A stretch of 64,000 nt of DNA from Afipia sp. GAS231. GTDB taxonomy: Bacteria > Pseudomonadota > Alphaproteobacteria > Rhizobiales > Xanthobacteraceae. The notes under the pieces were generated by a model. The model searched no databases, was not told the origin of the DNA, and worked only from the letters and a program-made list of their open reading frames with translations. The stretch covers positions 620,001-684,000 of the forward strand of contig NZ_LT629703.1 in NCBI RefSeq assembly GCF_900103365.1, read 5' to 3'. Position 1 is the stretch's first letter. Each line of letters begins with the position of its first letter. A program made the translations under genes and the position numbers. Positions 8,272-17,259 of the stretch are shown here, piece after piece.

Positions 8272-8949
8272 ATGCGCGGATATTGGGTCGATATCGCCGC
8301 CGTCGGATTCTTCGTCATCGAGTGGACGGTCTATGCCATCACGCTGGAGCGGACCGCCTACGGGCGCAACAGCCTGTCCGCCCGCATGCACATCTATCGC
8401 GAGGTCTGGATCCGAAACCTGCTCAACCGCGAAACGCGCATGGTCGACATGCAGATCATGGCGTCGCTGCAGAACGGCACGGCGTTCTTCGCCTCCTCGA
8501 GCCTGATCGCGATCGGCGGCGGACTGGCGCTGCTGCGCGCCACCAACGACGCCCTGGCGGTGCTCGGCGCGCTGCCGGTCGATCTCAGCCCCTCGCCTGC
8601 CTTGTGGGAAGTCAAATGCGTCGGGCTGATCCTGATCTTCACTTACGCGTTCTTCAAATTCTCATGGGCGTACCGTCTGTTCAACTATGTCGCGATCCTG
8701 CTCGGCGCGATGCCGCCGTCCTCACAAAAAGACACCCCTGAAGCCGAAGCCCATGTGTTGCGCACCACGCGCTTGTTCGAATCCGCGGGCCAGCACTTCA
8801 ACCGCGGCCAGCGCTCGTTCTTCTTCGCGCTCGGCTATCTCGGCTGGTTCGTCAGTCCATGGGTGCTGTTCGTGACCACGGCCATGGTTGTCATCGTGAC
8901 CTGGCGCAGGCAATTTGCGTCGAACGCCTGGAAGGCCATGGAACGCTAA
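8272..8949 (+). CDS. DUF599 family membrane protein
   Basis: This is a 225-residue polytopic inner-membrane protein. Hydrophobic segments lie near residues 4-22, 63-83, 105-130 and 182-210. The sequence FFVIEWTVYAI..., MVDMQIMASLQNGTAFFASSSLIAIGGGLAL and HFNRGQRSFFFALGYLGWF fit DUF599. The ATG at 8272 follows TAGGGAGCAAC, a good ribosome-binding site. The function of the family is unknown. It lies divergent from the glutathione S-transferase. Confidence 0.8.
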   Translation: MRGYWVDIAAVGFFVIEWTVYAITLERTAYGRNSLSARMHIYREVWIRNLLNRETRMVDMQIMASLQNGTAFFASSSLIAIGGGLALLRATNDALAVLGALPVDLSPSPALWEVKCVGLILIFTYAFFKFSWAYRLFNYVAILLGAMPPSSQKDTPEAEAHVLRTTRLFESAGQHFNRGQRSFFFALGYLGWFVSPWVLFVTTAMVVIVTWRRQFASNAWKAMER

Positions 8950-9006
8950 GCGCTGGATCGAACCAATCAACCAGACCGAACCAATCAAGAAAAAAAGGGG
9001 GAGAAC

Positions 9007-10059
9007 ATGATTATCGACCACGCCAGGCTGCGCACGTTTGCAAACCGCATCGTCGCCGCCGGCGGCAGTACACCTGCGGAAGCTGCCATCGTTGCCGAAC
9101 ATCTGGTCGAGGCGAACCTGCGCGGCCATGACAGCCACGGCGTCGGGATGCTGGTCGCCTATGTCAGAGACTTCGAGGCCGGTACGCTCAAGGCCAACCA
9201 GAAGCCGGAAATCGTCTCCGACACCGGTACGATCTCGGTATGGGATGCGCATGCCGGCTACGGCCAGGTGGTCGCCCGTCAAGCGGTCGAATGGGCGATC
9301 GAAGCAGCCAGGAAACATGGCGTTGCGGTCAACGGGTTGCGTAACGCCCACCACATCGGCCGCGTCGGCACCTATGGCGAGATTGCCGCGCGCGCGGGCA
9401 TGGTGGCGCTGCATTTCGTCAACGTCGCTTCCGGCCCGCCACCGGTGGCACCGTTTCGTGGACGCGAGGGGCGCTTCCTGACCAATCCGGTCTGTATCGC
9501 TATTCCCGGCACCGCCAGCAACGAGCCGATCCTGCTCGATTTCGCCACCAGCCGCGTCGCGCTGGGCAAGGTGCGCGTGGCGCACAATGCCGGCAAGCCG
9601 ATGCTCGACGGCGCACTGCTCGACCATGCCGGCCAGCCGACGACCGATCCCGCCGTGATGTACACCGAGCCGCGCGGCGTGGTGCTGCCGTTCGGCGATC
9701 ACAAGGGCTCTGGGCTGGCGCTGGTGTGCGAGCTGCTGGCCGGCGCGATTGTCGGTTCGGCCAGCGTGTCGACGAGCACGCCGCCGGAGCGCGGCATCAT
9801 CAACGGCATGCTCAGCATCGTCATCGATCCCGGCCGGTTGTCCTCTCGCGACAGCATGCTGGCGGAGATCGACGCCATGATCGGCTGGGTGAAATCGGCC
9901 AAGCCGTCCGACCCGGCGCTCCCGGTTCTGGTGGCCGGCGAGCCCGAACAGATCGCGCGGGCCCAGCGCATCGCCAACGGCATCGACGTCGAGGACGAGA
10001 CCTGGAACCAGTTGACGGCGATCGCCGCGCGCTACCAGATTTCGCTGGATAGAGCCTGA
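9007..10059 (+). CDS. malate/L-lactate dehydrogenase (Ldh2) family oxidoreductase
   Basis: This is a 350-residue NAD(P)-dependent 2-hydroxyacid/2-ketoacid oxidoreductase of the Ldh2/MDH2 (YlbC-YbiC-ComC) type, not related to classical LDH. Characteristic motifs: LRGHDSHGVGML near residues 38-49, GYGQVVARQAVEWAI near 88-102, NAHHIGRVGTYGEIAA near 116-131, ILLDFATSRVALGKV near 177-191, and PFGDHKGSGLALVCELLAGAI near 227-247. The start follows GGGGGAGAAC. No pathway genes flank it, so the substrate is open. Confidence 0.88.
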   Translation: MIIDHARLRTFANRIVAAGGSTPAEAAIVAEHLVEANLRGHDSHGVGMLVAYVRDFEAGTLKANQKPEIVSDTGTISVWDAHAGYGQVVARQAVEWAIEAARKHGVAVNGLRNAHHIGRVGTYGEIAARAGMVALHFVNVASGPPPVAPFRGREGRFLTNPVCIAIPGTASNEPILLDFATSRVALGKVRVAHNAGKPMLDGALLDHAGQPTTDPAVMYTEPRGVVLPFGDHKGSGLALVCELLAGAIVGSASVSTSTPPERGIINGMLSIVIDPGRLSSRDSMLAEIDAMIGWVKSAKPSDPALPVLVAGEPEQIARAQRIANGIDVEDETWNQLTAIAARYQISLDRA

Positions 10060-10074
10060 CACTTTGCTATTCCG

Positions 10075-10201
10075 CCGTCATGCCCGGCCTTGTGCCGGGC
10101 ATCCACGTTTTGCTTCCCTCTGCGCAAGAAAGACATGGATGGCCGGGCATAGCGAGCGGAAGCGACGCCGTCCTTTGGACGGCTAAGCCCGGCCATGACG
10201 A
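10075..10201. repeat. palindromic interspersed repeat (GTCATGCCCGGC type)
   Basis: The element starts CGTCATGCCCGGCCTTGTGC and ends AAGCCCGGCCATGACGA, so the ends are inverted copies. A local hairpin TGCCCGGC-cttg-GCCGGGCA sits at the left end. I recognise this as a common bradyrhizobial intergenic repeat. It lies between convergent genes and may act as a terminator. Confidence 0.75.
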
Positions 10202-10211
10202 AAAATGAACA

Positions 10212-11081
10212 TTACGACGCGCCGCCGAAATCCTGCGGCGTGAAGCTGAGATCGAGCACTTTCCATTCGCCGTAACGGTCTGCCGGCAGCATCGCATAGG
10301 GCTGGCAGGCCTGCAGCGCCTTGACCGCGCCCTGCATCAAAAGCGGCCCTTTCATCGAAGCGCTGGCCTCGATCAGGATCGGATCGGCGGCCAGCTTGCC
10401 TTGCTGCGTCATCATCACGCGAAGCTTGACCTTGACGTCGTCGGACGGTGCCAGCGAGGGCGGCAATTTCAGGCAGGTCTTGAGATGACGCCGGAACGCG
10501 GCGACGGCGCTGGAAGCAATGTCGGCGTCCTGTGTCGCCGCACCGTCGAAATTGTCGTCGGTTTTGGCGAGGGTTTTCGGTGCCGCCGGCGACGCGGCCG
10601 GAAAGGCTGGCGAGAGATCCGGCGGCAAGCCCAGCATGACCTGGTATTTGATCGTTAGATCAGGCTCGGGCGGCTTGTAGGCCGGCGCGGCGGGTTGTTG
10701 CGGTTGGGCCGCGGGCTGCGGTGGTGCGGCGGGCGGCGGGGGAGCCGCTGATGGTGCGGCCAGCGCGGCCTGCTTCTGCTGCCGTTCGGCCGCCTGCGGC
10801 TTTGCCGCCGGCTGAGCCGGGGTCGACGGGGAAGGCCTGGTATCGAGCAGGGAAAAATCAGGCAGCGGCGTCGGTGTTGGCGTCGGAACCGGCTCCGCCT
10901 GTTTCTCTATCGCGGGTTCGGGCGGCACGTCCTGCGACGCCACGATTTCGACCGGCATTGTCTCGGCCGTCACCGTGCCGAATTCATGAACTTCGGAAAA
11001 CAGCAACAGCAAAGCCACCAGCGAAAGATGGGCGATCGCCGATACCGTGATGTCGGTGGGTATGATCCGCCGCAGGTCCAT
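10212..11081 (-). CDS. TonB/TolA-like envelope protein, Pro/Ala-rich
   Basis: This 289-residue protein has one N-terminal transmembrane helix (ITVSAIAHLSLVALLLLF, about residues 9-26), a long Pro/Ala/Gln-rich periplasmic stretch (residues 50-150, such as PVPTPTPTPLPDF), and a C-terminal globular domain (about 195-289) with CLKLPPSL, VKVKLRVMMTQQGKLAADP and ACQPYAMLP. This order is that of TonB and TolA, which transmit proton-motive force to the outer membrane. No exbB/exbD or tolQR gene is adjacent. The ATG at 11081 is chosen because the helix follows directly; an upstream extension would be charged. Confidence 0.7.
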   Translation of the reverse strand: MDLRRIIPTDITVSAIAHLSLVALLLLFSEVHEFGTVTAETMPVEIVASQDVPPEPAIEKQAEPVPTPTPTPLPDFSLLDTRPSPSTPAQPAAKPQAAERQQKQAALAAPSAAPPPPAAPPQPAAQPQQPAAPAYKPPEPDLTIKYQVMLGLPPDLSPAFPAASPAAPKTLAKTDDNFDGAATQDADIASSAVAAFRRHLKTCLKLPPSLAPSDDVKVKLRVMMTQQGKLAADPILIEASASMKGPLLMQGAVKALQACQPYAMLPADRYGEWKVLDLSFTPQDFGGAS

Positions 11082-11145
11082 CGTACCCGAACAATGTCTC
11101 GATGTTTCCCCTGACCGCCAGCATACCGCCCGGCGCGGCAACGGC

Positions 11146-11964
11146 TCAATCCCAATTCGGCGCGAAGCCATAATTGGTGAGCCGGCCTCCGGCACCGCCC
11201 ATGGCGGAAATCGCCTTCATGTCGTCCTCGAACAATTCGAAATCGAAGATCTCGATGTTCTCCGAGAGCCGTTCCAGTTTCGACGTTCGCGGGATCGCCA
11301 CGACATTCTGCTGCACCAGCCAGCGCAGGCAAACCTGCGCCGCCGTCTTGCGATAGCGATCGCCGATCCGCAGCAGCGCGCGGTCGTTCTTGATACGGCC
11401 CTTGGCGACCGGACTATAGGCGACCAGCGCCATCCCTTGACGTGCGCAGGCGTCCCGGACCTTGGTCTGGTCGAGATAGGGATGGTACTCGACCTGATCG
11501 CACACCAGGGGCTCCGGACATGCCGCCACCGCCTCATCGATCAGGGCCACGGTGAAATTGGACACGCCGATATGGCGCGCCAATCCCTGGCTCTTGACCC
11601 GCGCCAGCGCACCCAGCGTATCCACGAGCGGCACTTGCGGGTTCGGCCAATGCAGCAGCAGCAGGTCGACCTCGGTCATGCGCAGCCGCGCCAGGCTCTC
11701 CTTGGCGGATCGCTCGAGATCGTTCGGCTTGAAGTGGGTCGTCCAGATCTTGGTGGTAAGGAATATCTCGTCGCGTTTCACGCCGGAGGCGCGCACGCCC
11801 TCACCCACTTCACGCTCGTTGTCGTAGGCCTGTGCGGTGTCAATGTGGCGATAGCCGAGCCGCAGCGCCTGCTCGACGATGCGCGCGCAGGTCCGGTCGC
11901 GCAATTCCCAGGTGCCCAGCCCGATCGCCGGGATTTTTGCGCCATTGGCTTCGACAAAATGCAT
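11146..11964 (-). CDS. aldo/keto reductase
   Basis: This 272-residue NADPH-dependent reductase has a TIM barrel. The family motifs are clear: IPAIGLGTWELRD, GYRHIDTAQAYDNEREVG (catalytic Asp and Tyr), FLTTKIWTTH (catalytic Lys), VDLLLLHWPNP (catalytic His), IGVSNF, QVEYHPYLDQ and IPRTSKLERLSENIEIFDFEL. It resembles 2,5-diketo-D-gluconate reductases, but the natural substrate is not known. ATG at 11964 has GAGAG eight bases upstream; 11991 is an alternative. Confidence 0.9.
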   Translation of the reverse strand: MHFVEANGAKIPAIGLGTWELRDRTCARIVEQALRLGYRHIDTAQAYDNEREVGEGVRASGVKRDEIFLTTKIWTTHFKPNDLERSAKESLARLRMTEVDLLLLHWPNPQVPLVDTLGALARVKSQGLARHIGVSNFTVALIDEAVAACPEPLVCDQVEYHPYLDQTKVRDACARQGMALVAYSPVAKGRIKNDRALLRIGDRYRKTAAQVCLRWLVQQNVVAIPRTSKLERLSENIEIFDFELFEDDMKAISAMGGAGGRLTNYGFAPNWD

Positions 11965-12048
11965 TACGGGTACTCTCGCATCGAGCCCCATTATGATCCG
12001 CCGCGGCGGCGGTGCCAACTCGCGGCGTCTTCGGGCGCCGCGAAAGAA

Positions 12049-12480
12049 TTAGGCTGATGACGGCTCGGTCGCCAAAGCGGCGAACACAGTGTCCGGCGAA
12101 TGGGCGATCACGGCGAGCAACGCCCGCGCCGGTCCACGCGGGGCGCGCTTGCCCTGCTCCCAGTTCCGGATGGTTTCGACGGGCACGCCGAGCCTGGAGG
12201 CGAATTCGGTTTGGGTCAGGCGCGCGCGACGGCGCAAGTCGCGCACCGCAGGCAAGGCAGCGGCTTCGCAGGGCTCGGCGGTCAAGGCTTCGCCGGGCAT
12301 CGCTGAGGCGAGCCCGGGCATCGCTGAAGCGAGCCCGGGCACCGCCGGGATCGCAAGTGCGACTCCGGGGGCCAGCGGAAACTCCTGTCCGTCCCGCAAT
12401 TCGACAATCCGTCCGTCTGCTTTTAGCCGCAAGCGCTGCATGTTCGACCTCGCAAGGTCAACATGATCGGCGATGCGCAT
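12049..12480 (-). CDS. XRE-family regulator, HigA/NadS-like, with short internal repeat
   Basis: The protein has 143 residues. The C-terminal half holds an XRE HTH: VRDLRRRARLTQTEFASRLGVPVETIRNWEQGKRAPRGPARALL (about residues 81-124), with the PxETIRNWEQGKRxPxGPAxxLL ending usual for NadS/HigA-type antitoxins. The N-terminal part binds no recognisable ligand and includes a repeated PGLASAM heptad encoded by a 21-bp tandem repeat (12301-12342). No toxin gene is adjacent: the gene before mgtE is transcribed on its own. The role as antitoxin is therefore unsupported. Confidence 0.75.
   Translation of the reverse strand: MRIADHVDLARSNMQRLRLKADGRIVELRDGQEFPLAPGVALAIPAVPGLASAMPGLASAMPGEALTAEPCEAAALPAVRDLRRRARLTQTEFASRLGVPVETIRNWEQGKRAPRGPARALLAVIAHSPDTVFAALATEPSSA
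12301..12342. repeat. 21-bp in-frame tandem repeat within the XRE gene
   Basis: CGCTGAGGCGAGCCCGGGCA(T) at 12301-12321 is followed by a copy differing at two positions at 12322-12342. It encodes the repeated seven-residue unit PGLASAM; partial third copies flank it. Seven-codon slippage would change linker length without changing frame. Confidence 0.7.
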
Positions 12481-12519
12481 TAAGGTCCGCTTAACGATAA
12501 CGGGCGTTTCGGTCTGTCC

Positions 12520-13956
12520 CTATTGCAGCCCGAACCACAGCGTGGCGATGCCGAGAAACGAGAAGAAGCCGACCACGTCGGTGATGGTGGTAACGAAGGT
12601 GCCGGACGCGACCGCCGGGTCGGCGCGGACCCGCTCCAGCACCATCGGAATCAGGATGCCGCCGAGCGCGCCGGCGACCAGGTTGCAGATGATGGCAAGG
12701 CCGATCACGACGCCGAGGCCGGGGATCTTGAACCACGCCACCGCGGCAACGCCCGTGATCACCGCAAAGGCGAGCCCGTTGACGAGGCCGACCATCGCCT
12801 CGCGCATCACCACCCGCATCGCATTCTTGGAGCCGAGTTCGCGGGTCGCCAGCGCCCGCACCGCTACCGTCATGGTCTGGGTCGCGGCGTTGCCGCCCTG
12901 GCTCGCCACGATCGGCGCCAGCACCGCCAGCGCCACCATCTTCTCGAGCTGGCCCTCGAACAGGCCGAGCACGGAGGATGCCAGAAAGGCGGTCGCAAGA
13001 TTGACCAGGAGCCAGTTGAACCGCGCCCGTGCGATGGTCCAGACGCTGTCGGACAGTTCTTCGTCGCTGGTGACGCCGCCGAGCGCCTTCAGGTCTTCGT
13101 CGGCCTCTTCCTCGATGACGTCGACGACGTCGTCGATGGTGATGACGCCGACCAGACGGTTGGTGGTATCGACCACGGGGGCTGCGACGAGATTGTATTT
13201 GCCGAACATCCGGGCGACCTCTTCCTGGTCGTCCAGCACGGAAACGCGGCGGCGGTCCTCGTCGATGAGATCGCTGACCTTGACCGGGCGGCGCGCGCGC
13301 AGCAGCGTGTCCAGCGACACCGCGCCCTGCCAGTGCTTGTCGGCATCGACCGCATAGATTTCATAAAACCGCTCGGGCAGATCGGGCGTATCGCGCATGT
13401 AGTCGATCGTCTGGCCGACGGTCCAGTCCGGCGGCACCGCGATGAATTCGGACTGCATGCGGCGGCCGGCGGAGTTTTCCGGATACAGCAGGCTGCGCTC
13501 CAGCGCGTCGCGCTCGGAGGGCGGCAGCTTTTCCAGGATCTCTTCCTGGTCCTCCTCGTCGAGGCCTTCGAGCAGTTCGACGGCGTCGTCGGATTCCAGT
13601 TCGCGAACGCCTTCGGCGACAGTTGCCGGCTCGAGTTCCTCGAGGATTTCCTCGCGGACGGCGTCGTCGACCTCGTTCAGCGCCGAGAAGTCGAAATCGG
13701 TGCCGGTCAATTCGACCAGGTTGACGCGGTCGTCGGGTTCAAGCGCGCCGATCAAATCACCGAGATCGGCCTCGTGCAGTTCCGCGACCACTTCGCGCAG
13801 CCGCGGCGCCTCACCGGCCTGGATGGCGCGGGTAATTTCTTCGACAAATTCCTGGCGGATTTGGCCGTCTTCATCCCGCATCTGGAGATGATCGAGCACG
13901 GCGCCGTCGGCGGCGCGCGCTTCGGCGGGATGGGCCACGTCGATATCCTCGGCCAT
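12520..13956 (-). CDS. mgtE: magnesium transporter MgtE
   Basis: This 478-residue protein forms the Mg2+ channel MgtE. Order of domains: acidic helical N-domain with repeated DLGDLIGALEPDDRVNLVELT-type motifs (about residues 40-160), paired CBS domains (about 165-285, for example LVGVITIDDVVDVIEEEADEDL), a connecting helix, and five membrane helices at the C-terminus with the pore-region APIVASQGGNAATQTM near 370-385. The NAG-type GNAATQT sequence is diagnostic. Its expression may respond to Mg2+, but I see no riboswitch in the 106-bp gap to the divergent deacetylase. Confidence 0.95.
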   Translation of the reverse strand: MAEDIDVAHPAEARAADGAVLDHLQMRDEDGQIRQEFVEEITRAIQAGEAPRLREVVAELHEADLGDLIGALEPDDRVNLVELTGTDFDFSALNEVDDAVREEILEELEPATVAEGVRELESDDAVELLEGLDEEDQEEILEKLPPSERDALERSLLYPENSAGRRMQSEFIAVPPDWTVGQTIDYMRDTPDLPERFYEIYAVDADKHWQGAVSLDTLLRARRPVKVSDLIDEDRRRVSVLDDQEEVARMFGKYNLVAAPVVDTTNRLVGVITIDDVVDVIEEEADEDLKALGGVTSDEELSDSVWTIARARFNWLLVNLATAFLASSVLGLFEGQLEKMVALAVLAPIVASQGGNAATQTMTVAVRALATRELGSKNAMRVVMREAMVGLVNGLAFAVITGVAAVAWFKIPGLGVVIGLAIICNLVAGALGGILIPMVLERVRADPAVASGTFVTTITDVVGFFSFLGIATLWFGLQ

Positions 13957-14062
13957 GCGCGCCTCGCCGGTTTGACAGAATGAGAGAACTCGTCTGAGCT
14001 ATCGCAGCACGCATTACCCAATCGGCAATGCAGAGCGCAATGACAAATATGTAGAACTTGGA

Positions 14063-14857
14063 ATGACCGGAAAGTCGATCAAAACGCTGAGCGCGGCCGT
14101 CGCCGCTCTGTTCGCCACGATCATGGCGGCGCAGGCAACCGAATGCGCCCGCAAGGACGTGCTCGGCACCTCACGCGTTCTCGTCGTCGACCCCGCAATC
14201 TCTCCGCGCGTCGGCCTGAAGAGCTTTCCGCAGACATTGCCGCTTGGAGATCACGAGGTGGTGCTGACCTTCGACGACGGTCCGTGGCCGGCCACGACCT
14301 CGAAGGTTTTGAAGGCGCTGGCGGACGAATGCGTGCACGCGACATTCTTCCTGATCGGAAGGTCAGCCTCGGAACACCCGGAACTGGTGCGGACCATGGC
14401 CGCCCAGGGCCATACCATCGGGCACCACACCTGGAGCCATCGCAATCTCAAATATACCAAGCCCGAAACTGCCGCCGGCGAGATCGACAAGGGCATCGCC
14501 GCGGTGGAGACTGCCCTTCACGGCACCGCGACCACGAACCCGACCACGCCGTTCTTTCGCTTCCCCTACTTCGAAATGACGCCCCGGACGCTCGACAATC
14601 TGGAAAAGCGCGGCATTGCGGTGTTCGGCGCCGATCTCTGGGCCAGCGACTGGAACAAGATGACGCCGCAGCAGGAGCTGAAACTGCTCACCGAGCGGCT
14701 CACGATCGCCCGCAAGGGCATTATCCTGCTGCACGATCCCAAGGCGCAGACCGCGGCGATGCTGCCGGCCTTGTTGCGCTACCTCCGCGACAATCACTAT
14801 CGCGTGGTCCATGTGGTCGCAGCCGCGCCGAAAACCGTCGCCGACAAGGCGCGCTAG
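14063..14857 (+). CDS. polysaccharide deacetylase family protein (NodB-like), copy 1
   Basis: This 264-residue exported carbohydrate esterase family 4 protein has an N-terminal signal (SIKTLSAAVAALFATIMAAQA). Catalytic motifs: TFDDGPWP (metal/catalytic Asp), GHHTWSH (metal His pair), RFPYFEMTPR, ADLWASDW and IILLHDPKAQT. Such enzymes remove N- or O-acetyl groups from peptidoglycan, chitin-type or capsular polysaccharides; the substrate is not shown here. The next gene, 224 bp downstream, is a longer homologue with the same opening (LGTSR.LVVDP) and the same motif order, pointing to a duplication. Confidence 0.9.
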   Translation: MTGKSIKTLSAAVAALFATIMAAQATECARKDVLGTSRVLVVDPAISPRVGLKSFPQTLPLGDHEVVLTFDDGPWPATTSKVLKALADECVHATFFLIGRSASEHPELVRTMAAQGHTIGHHTWSHRNLKYTKPETAAGEIDKGIAAVETALHGTATTNPTTPFFRFPYFEMTPRTLDNLEKRGIAVFGADLWASDWNKMTPQQELKLLTERLTIARKGIILLHDPKAQTAAMLPALLRYLRDNHYRVVHVVAAAPKTVADKAR

Positions 14858-15081
14858 ATCATGATGCGATGGATCGGATCATGATCTGATCTTATTGTTC
14901 GGACATCATCTTTTCGACAATTCGAAGTCCCAGCTGTTGCTGCCGCGCCCCTTCGGGGTCCGGATCGTCACCGGCGGCCAAATTAGGGGTGGAATTCGGA
15001 CGGTTAAGGCGTCATTCATGGCGCCAAGGATAGCTAGACGGGTAGATATTTGCGTCCTCATTGGAATGAAGCCGGGGTTTT

Positions 15082-16455
15082 ATGATTGCGAGCGTAGGTG
15101 TGAGGCACCGGGGCCGGATATCGGCCGCGCTCTGTCTGGGCGTGCTGGCTCTGATCCCGGCACAACGTGCTTCGGCCGCCGGTTGCCCCGGCCATCCCGA
15201 CGCGCTCGGCACGTCCCGCACGCTGGTGGTCGATCCGCGCGAATATCCCATCATCGGCACCATGCAATACGCCAAGACGCTGCCGCTCAGGGACCATGAG
15301 GTGGTGCTGACGTTCGACGACGGTCCGATCCCGAAGAACAGCTACCAGGTCCTGCAAATCCTCGCCGACCAATGTGTGAAGGCGACTTTCTTCCTGGTCG
15401 GATCGCAGGCCAGGGCCAATCCGGAAGGCGTGCGCAAGGTTCGTGATGCCGGCCACACGGTTGCCACTCACACCCAGAATCATCCGTCGAACATGCAGCG
15501 CATGCCGTTCGATCGTGCGCAAAAGGAAATCGACGACGGCATCGCCTCGGTAACGGCAGCCCTCGCCGACGGCACTGAACCTGCGCCGTTCTTCCGCATT
15601 CCCGGCCTCGGCCGCAACGACGCCATCGAGGCCTACGCGGAATCCAAGGGCATCCAGCTCTGGAGCGCGGATTTTCCCGCCGACGACTGGCACCGTATCT
15701 CCCCGCAGCGCGTCTACGATCTCGCGATCAAGCGACTGGAGGCCAAGGGAAAAGGCATTCTGCTGCTGCACGACATTCAGGCGCGCACGGTGGCGGCGCT
15801 GCCGAAGATCCTGCAAACCCTGAAAGCGCGCGGCTATCGCATCGTTCACGTGGTGCCGGCAACGCCGGAACAGCCGGCGACACCGACCGAGCCGCAGCAA
15901 TGGTACATCAACCCGACAACGGAGACGGTGGCGACGTCGCGCTGGCCGAAAATTCCGAATTTCGTTTACGCCGCCGCGGCAACGCTTCCCGCGCCGGCCT
16001 GGTTCGATTTCGACTGGCGCGATGCCGAACTCGGCATGCTGACGCGCCGCATGCGCGGCGTGCCGCTGGCGCAACGGACAAAGTGGCCAAGCGAAATGAT
16101 TTTGGCGCAGAACGGCGACGCGACGACGTTGGCGGTTCCAGCCGCGGGCCTCTTCCATATGCCGGAATCGGCTGACGTCACGATGCTGGGCACCCTGCAT
16201 CGCAGCGAACAAGCCGCGCAGGCGGCCCTTGAAACAGAAGCCTCCGCCAAGCCGGCTCCGGTACAGCCCGGCAAGTCCCGGCGACAGGCGCGCGGCGCTC
16301 TGACGCGGCAGGCGCATGGCGGGCCGGCGGCCGTCAGACCGGCCGCGCACCAGACCCGGCACGCTGCACATGCCGGCCGTGGCCCGCAGAAGCAGGCAGC
16401 ACCAGGCAAAAAGAAACCGGGGTCGGTCCGGGTTGCCGGCCTGAAGAAGCGCTAG
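15082..16455 (+). CDS. polysaccharide deacetylase family protein with long basic tail, copy 2
   Basis: This 457-residue exported CE4 enzyme starts with a signal-like region (ISAALCLGVLALIPAQRASA). The deacetylase domain (about residues 45-265) shows LGTSRTLVVDPREYP, TFDDGPIP, HTVATHTQNHPS, FFRIPGLGRNDA, SADFPADDW and ILLLHDIQART. The remaining 190 residues lack enzyme motifs and end in a strongly basic, Ala/Pro-rich tail (AGRGPQKQAAPGKKKPGS), perhaps for binding anionic wall polymers. Paralogous to the preceding gene. A gap of 224 bp leaves co-transcription undecided. Confidence 0.88.
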   Translation: MIASVGVRHRGRISAALCLGVLALIPAQRASAAGCPGHPDALGTSRTLVVDPREYPIIGTMQYAKTLPLRDHEVVLTFDDGPIPKNSYQVLQILADQCVKATFFLVGSQARANPEGVRKVRDAGHTVATHTQNHPSNMQRMPFDRAQKEIDDGIASVTAALADGTEPAPFFRIPGLGRNDAIEAYAESKGIQLWSADFPADDWHRISPQRVYDLAIKRLEAKGKGILLLHDIQARTVAALPKILQTLKARGYRIVHVVPATPEQPATPTEPQQWYINPTTETVATSRWPKIPNFVYAAAATLPAPAWFDFDWRDAELGMLTRRMRGVPLAQRTKWPSEMILAQNGDATTLAVPAAGLFHMPESADVTMLGTLHRSEQAAQAALETEASAKPAPVQPGKSRRQARGALTRQAHGGPAAVRPAAHQTRHAAHAGRGPQKQAAPGKKKPGSVRVAGLKKR

Positions 16456-16488
16456 AGCGCTTTCCAGCGCAACCGAAAACGTCTCCGC

Positions 16489-16863
16489 TCAGCTCGACAG
16501 GATCTTGGTGACGCAGAGCAGGATGACCAGGGCGAGAAACAACAGGTCGATATACGACTTCATCTCGCCGGCGTGGCGGAGCGCGCTGACCTCGGTGATG
16601 ACCTGCTTGCGCACAGAGGTCGAATTCGGCCCCTCGCCGGTCGCCGCGATCAGTTTGCGCGCCTCCAGCTCAAGTCGCTCGATGCGCTGGAAGAAATGAA
16701 ACGACCGCAGCGCCGTCGCCGCGTGCATGCCGGCGTAGACCAGCACGAGAACCGCGACGACCACACGGTTCTGGTACTTCTCCAGGAAATTCAGGGCGAG
16801 ATAGACCAGCGCCAGGAACACGAAATTGGAGAGGAATCGGTAGGCGTAGCCGAGAAACAGCAT
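16489..16863 (-). CDS. small membrane protein of unknown function
   Basis: The protein has 124 residues and three or four predicted membrane helices (RFLSNFVFLALVYLALNFL; RVVVAVLVLVYAGMHAATAL; SYIDLLFLALVILLCVTKIL). Between helices 2 and 3 is a charged helical segment with RIERLELEARKLI. I do not recognise the family. It converges with the deacetylase gene, 33 bp away, and lies just outside the putative tRNA-Leu island. Confidence 0.65.
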   Translation of the reverse strand: MLFLGYAYRFLSNFVFLALVYLALNFLEKYQNRVVVAVLVLVYAGMHAATALRSFHFFQRIERLELEARKLIAATGEGPNSTSVRKQVITEVSALRHAGEMKSYIDLLFLALVILLCVTKILSS

Positions 16864-17259
16864 GCAAGTGCTCCGGGTAGTCTGGGAAGGGGCGAACTGC
16901 GCCGATCGGGCCGGAACCGCCGACCGATGGTCCTCTCAGTTTACGCCAACGGTGTTACAGTAAGGTTTCGAGTTTCCTGCTGCCTTCAAAGGAATCGCGC
17001 GCTCGCGGCATTGCGGGCATGCGCATGAGCTCACCGAATCGATTGGGGCGGGCTCAAACTGCATGATTTTGTGGTGCGCTCGGAGGGCGGTCGCGTTTGC
17101 TGCGATATCAATGGGTTGCCAAGACTTGTCAAGCCATAAGGTGCATTTCCCGCCTATAAGTGCTCTTCGAGCGGAATACCCAGGCTGCACCAAGTCGGGG
17201 GCGCGGCGCCGTTTCAGTAGCGCAGCGGCCGACCCTGCGGACCATTGAAAAGACGTTGG
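16864..17259. other. gene-poor junction containing the distal island repeat
   Basis: This 396-bp stretch has no supported gene. A minus-strand open frame (16936-17193) with a CxCPxC motif exists, but lacks a ribosome-binding site and recognisable relatives. It contains the 16-bp copy of the tRNA-Leu 3' end at 17072-17087. The region is visibly less GC-rich than the flanking genes, consistent with an island boundary. Confidence 0.5.
17072..17087 (-). repeat. attachment-site-like direct repeat, distal copy
   Basis: TGGTGCGCTCGGAGGG is identical to 24230-24245, the last 12 bases of tRNA-Leu plus its encoded CCA. It is in the same orientation and lies 7,158 bp away, downstream of the tRNA 3' end. 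The sequence beyond the 16 bp does not match the tRNA, so this is not a second tRNA gene. This is the layout of att sites of tRNA-integrating islands. Confidence 0.75.

Noticed and set aside
12523..13983. A 486-codon open frame on the plus strand
   Set aside because: It is antisense to mgtE; the frame is open because of high GC and lacks any recognisable protein features.
15058..16371. A 437-codon minus-strand frame
   Set aside because: It is the antisense shadow of the second polysaccharide deacetylase.
16936..17193. An 85-codon minus-strand frame with a CxCPxC motif
   Set aside because: No ribosome-binding site or recognised relatives, and it spans the distal att-like repeat; not supported as a gene.
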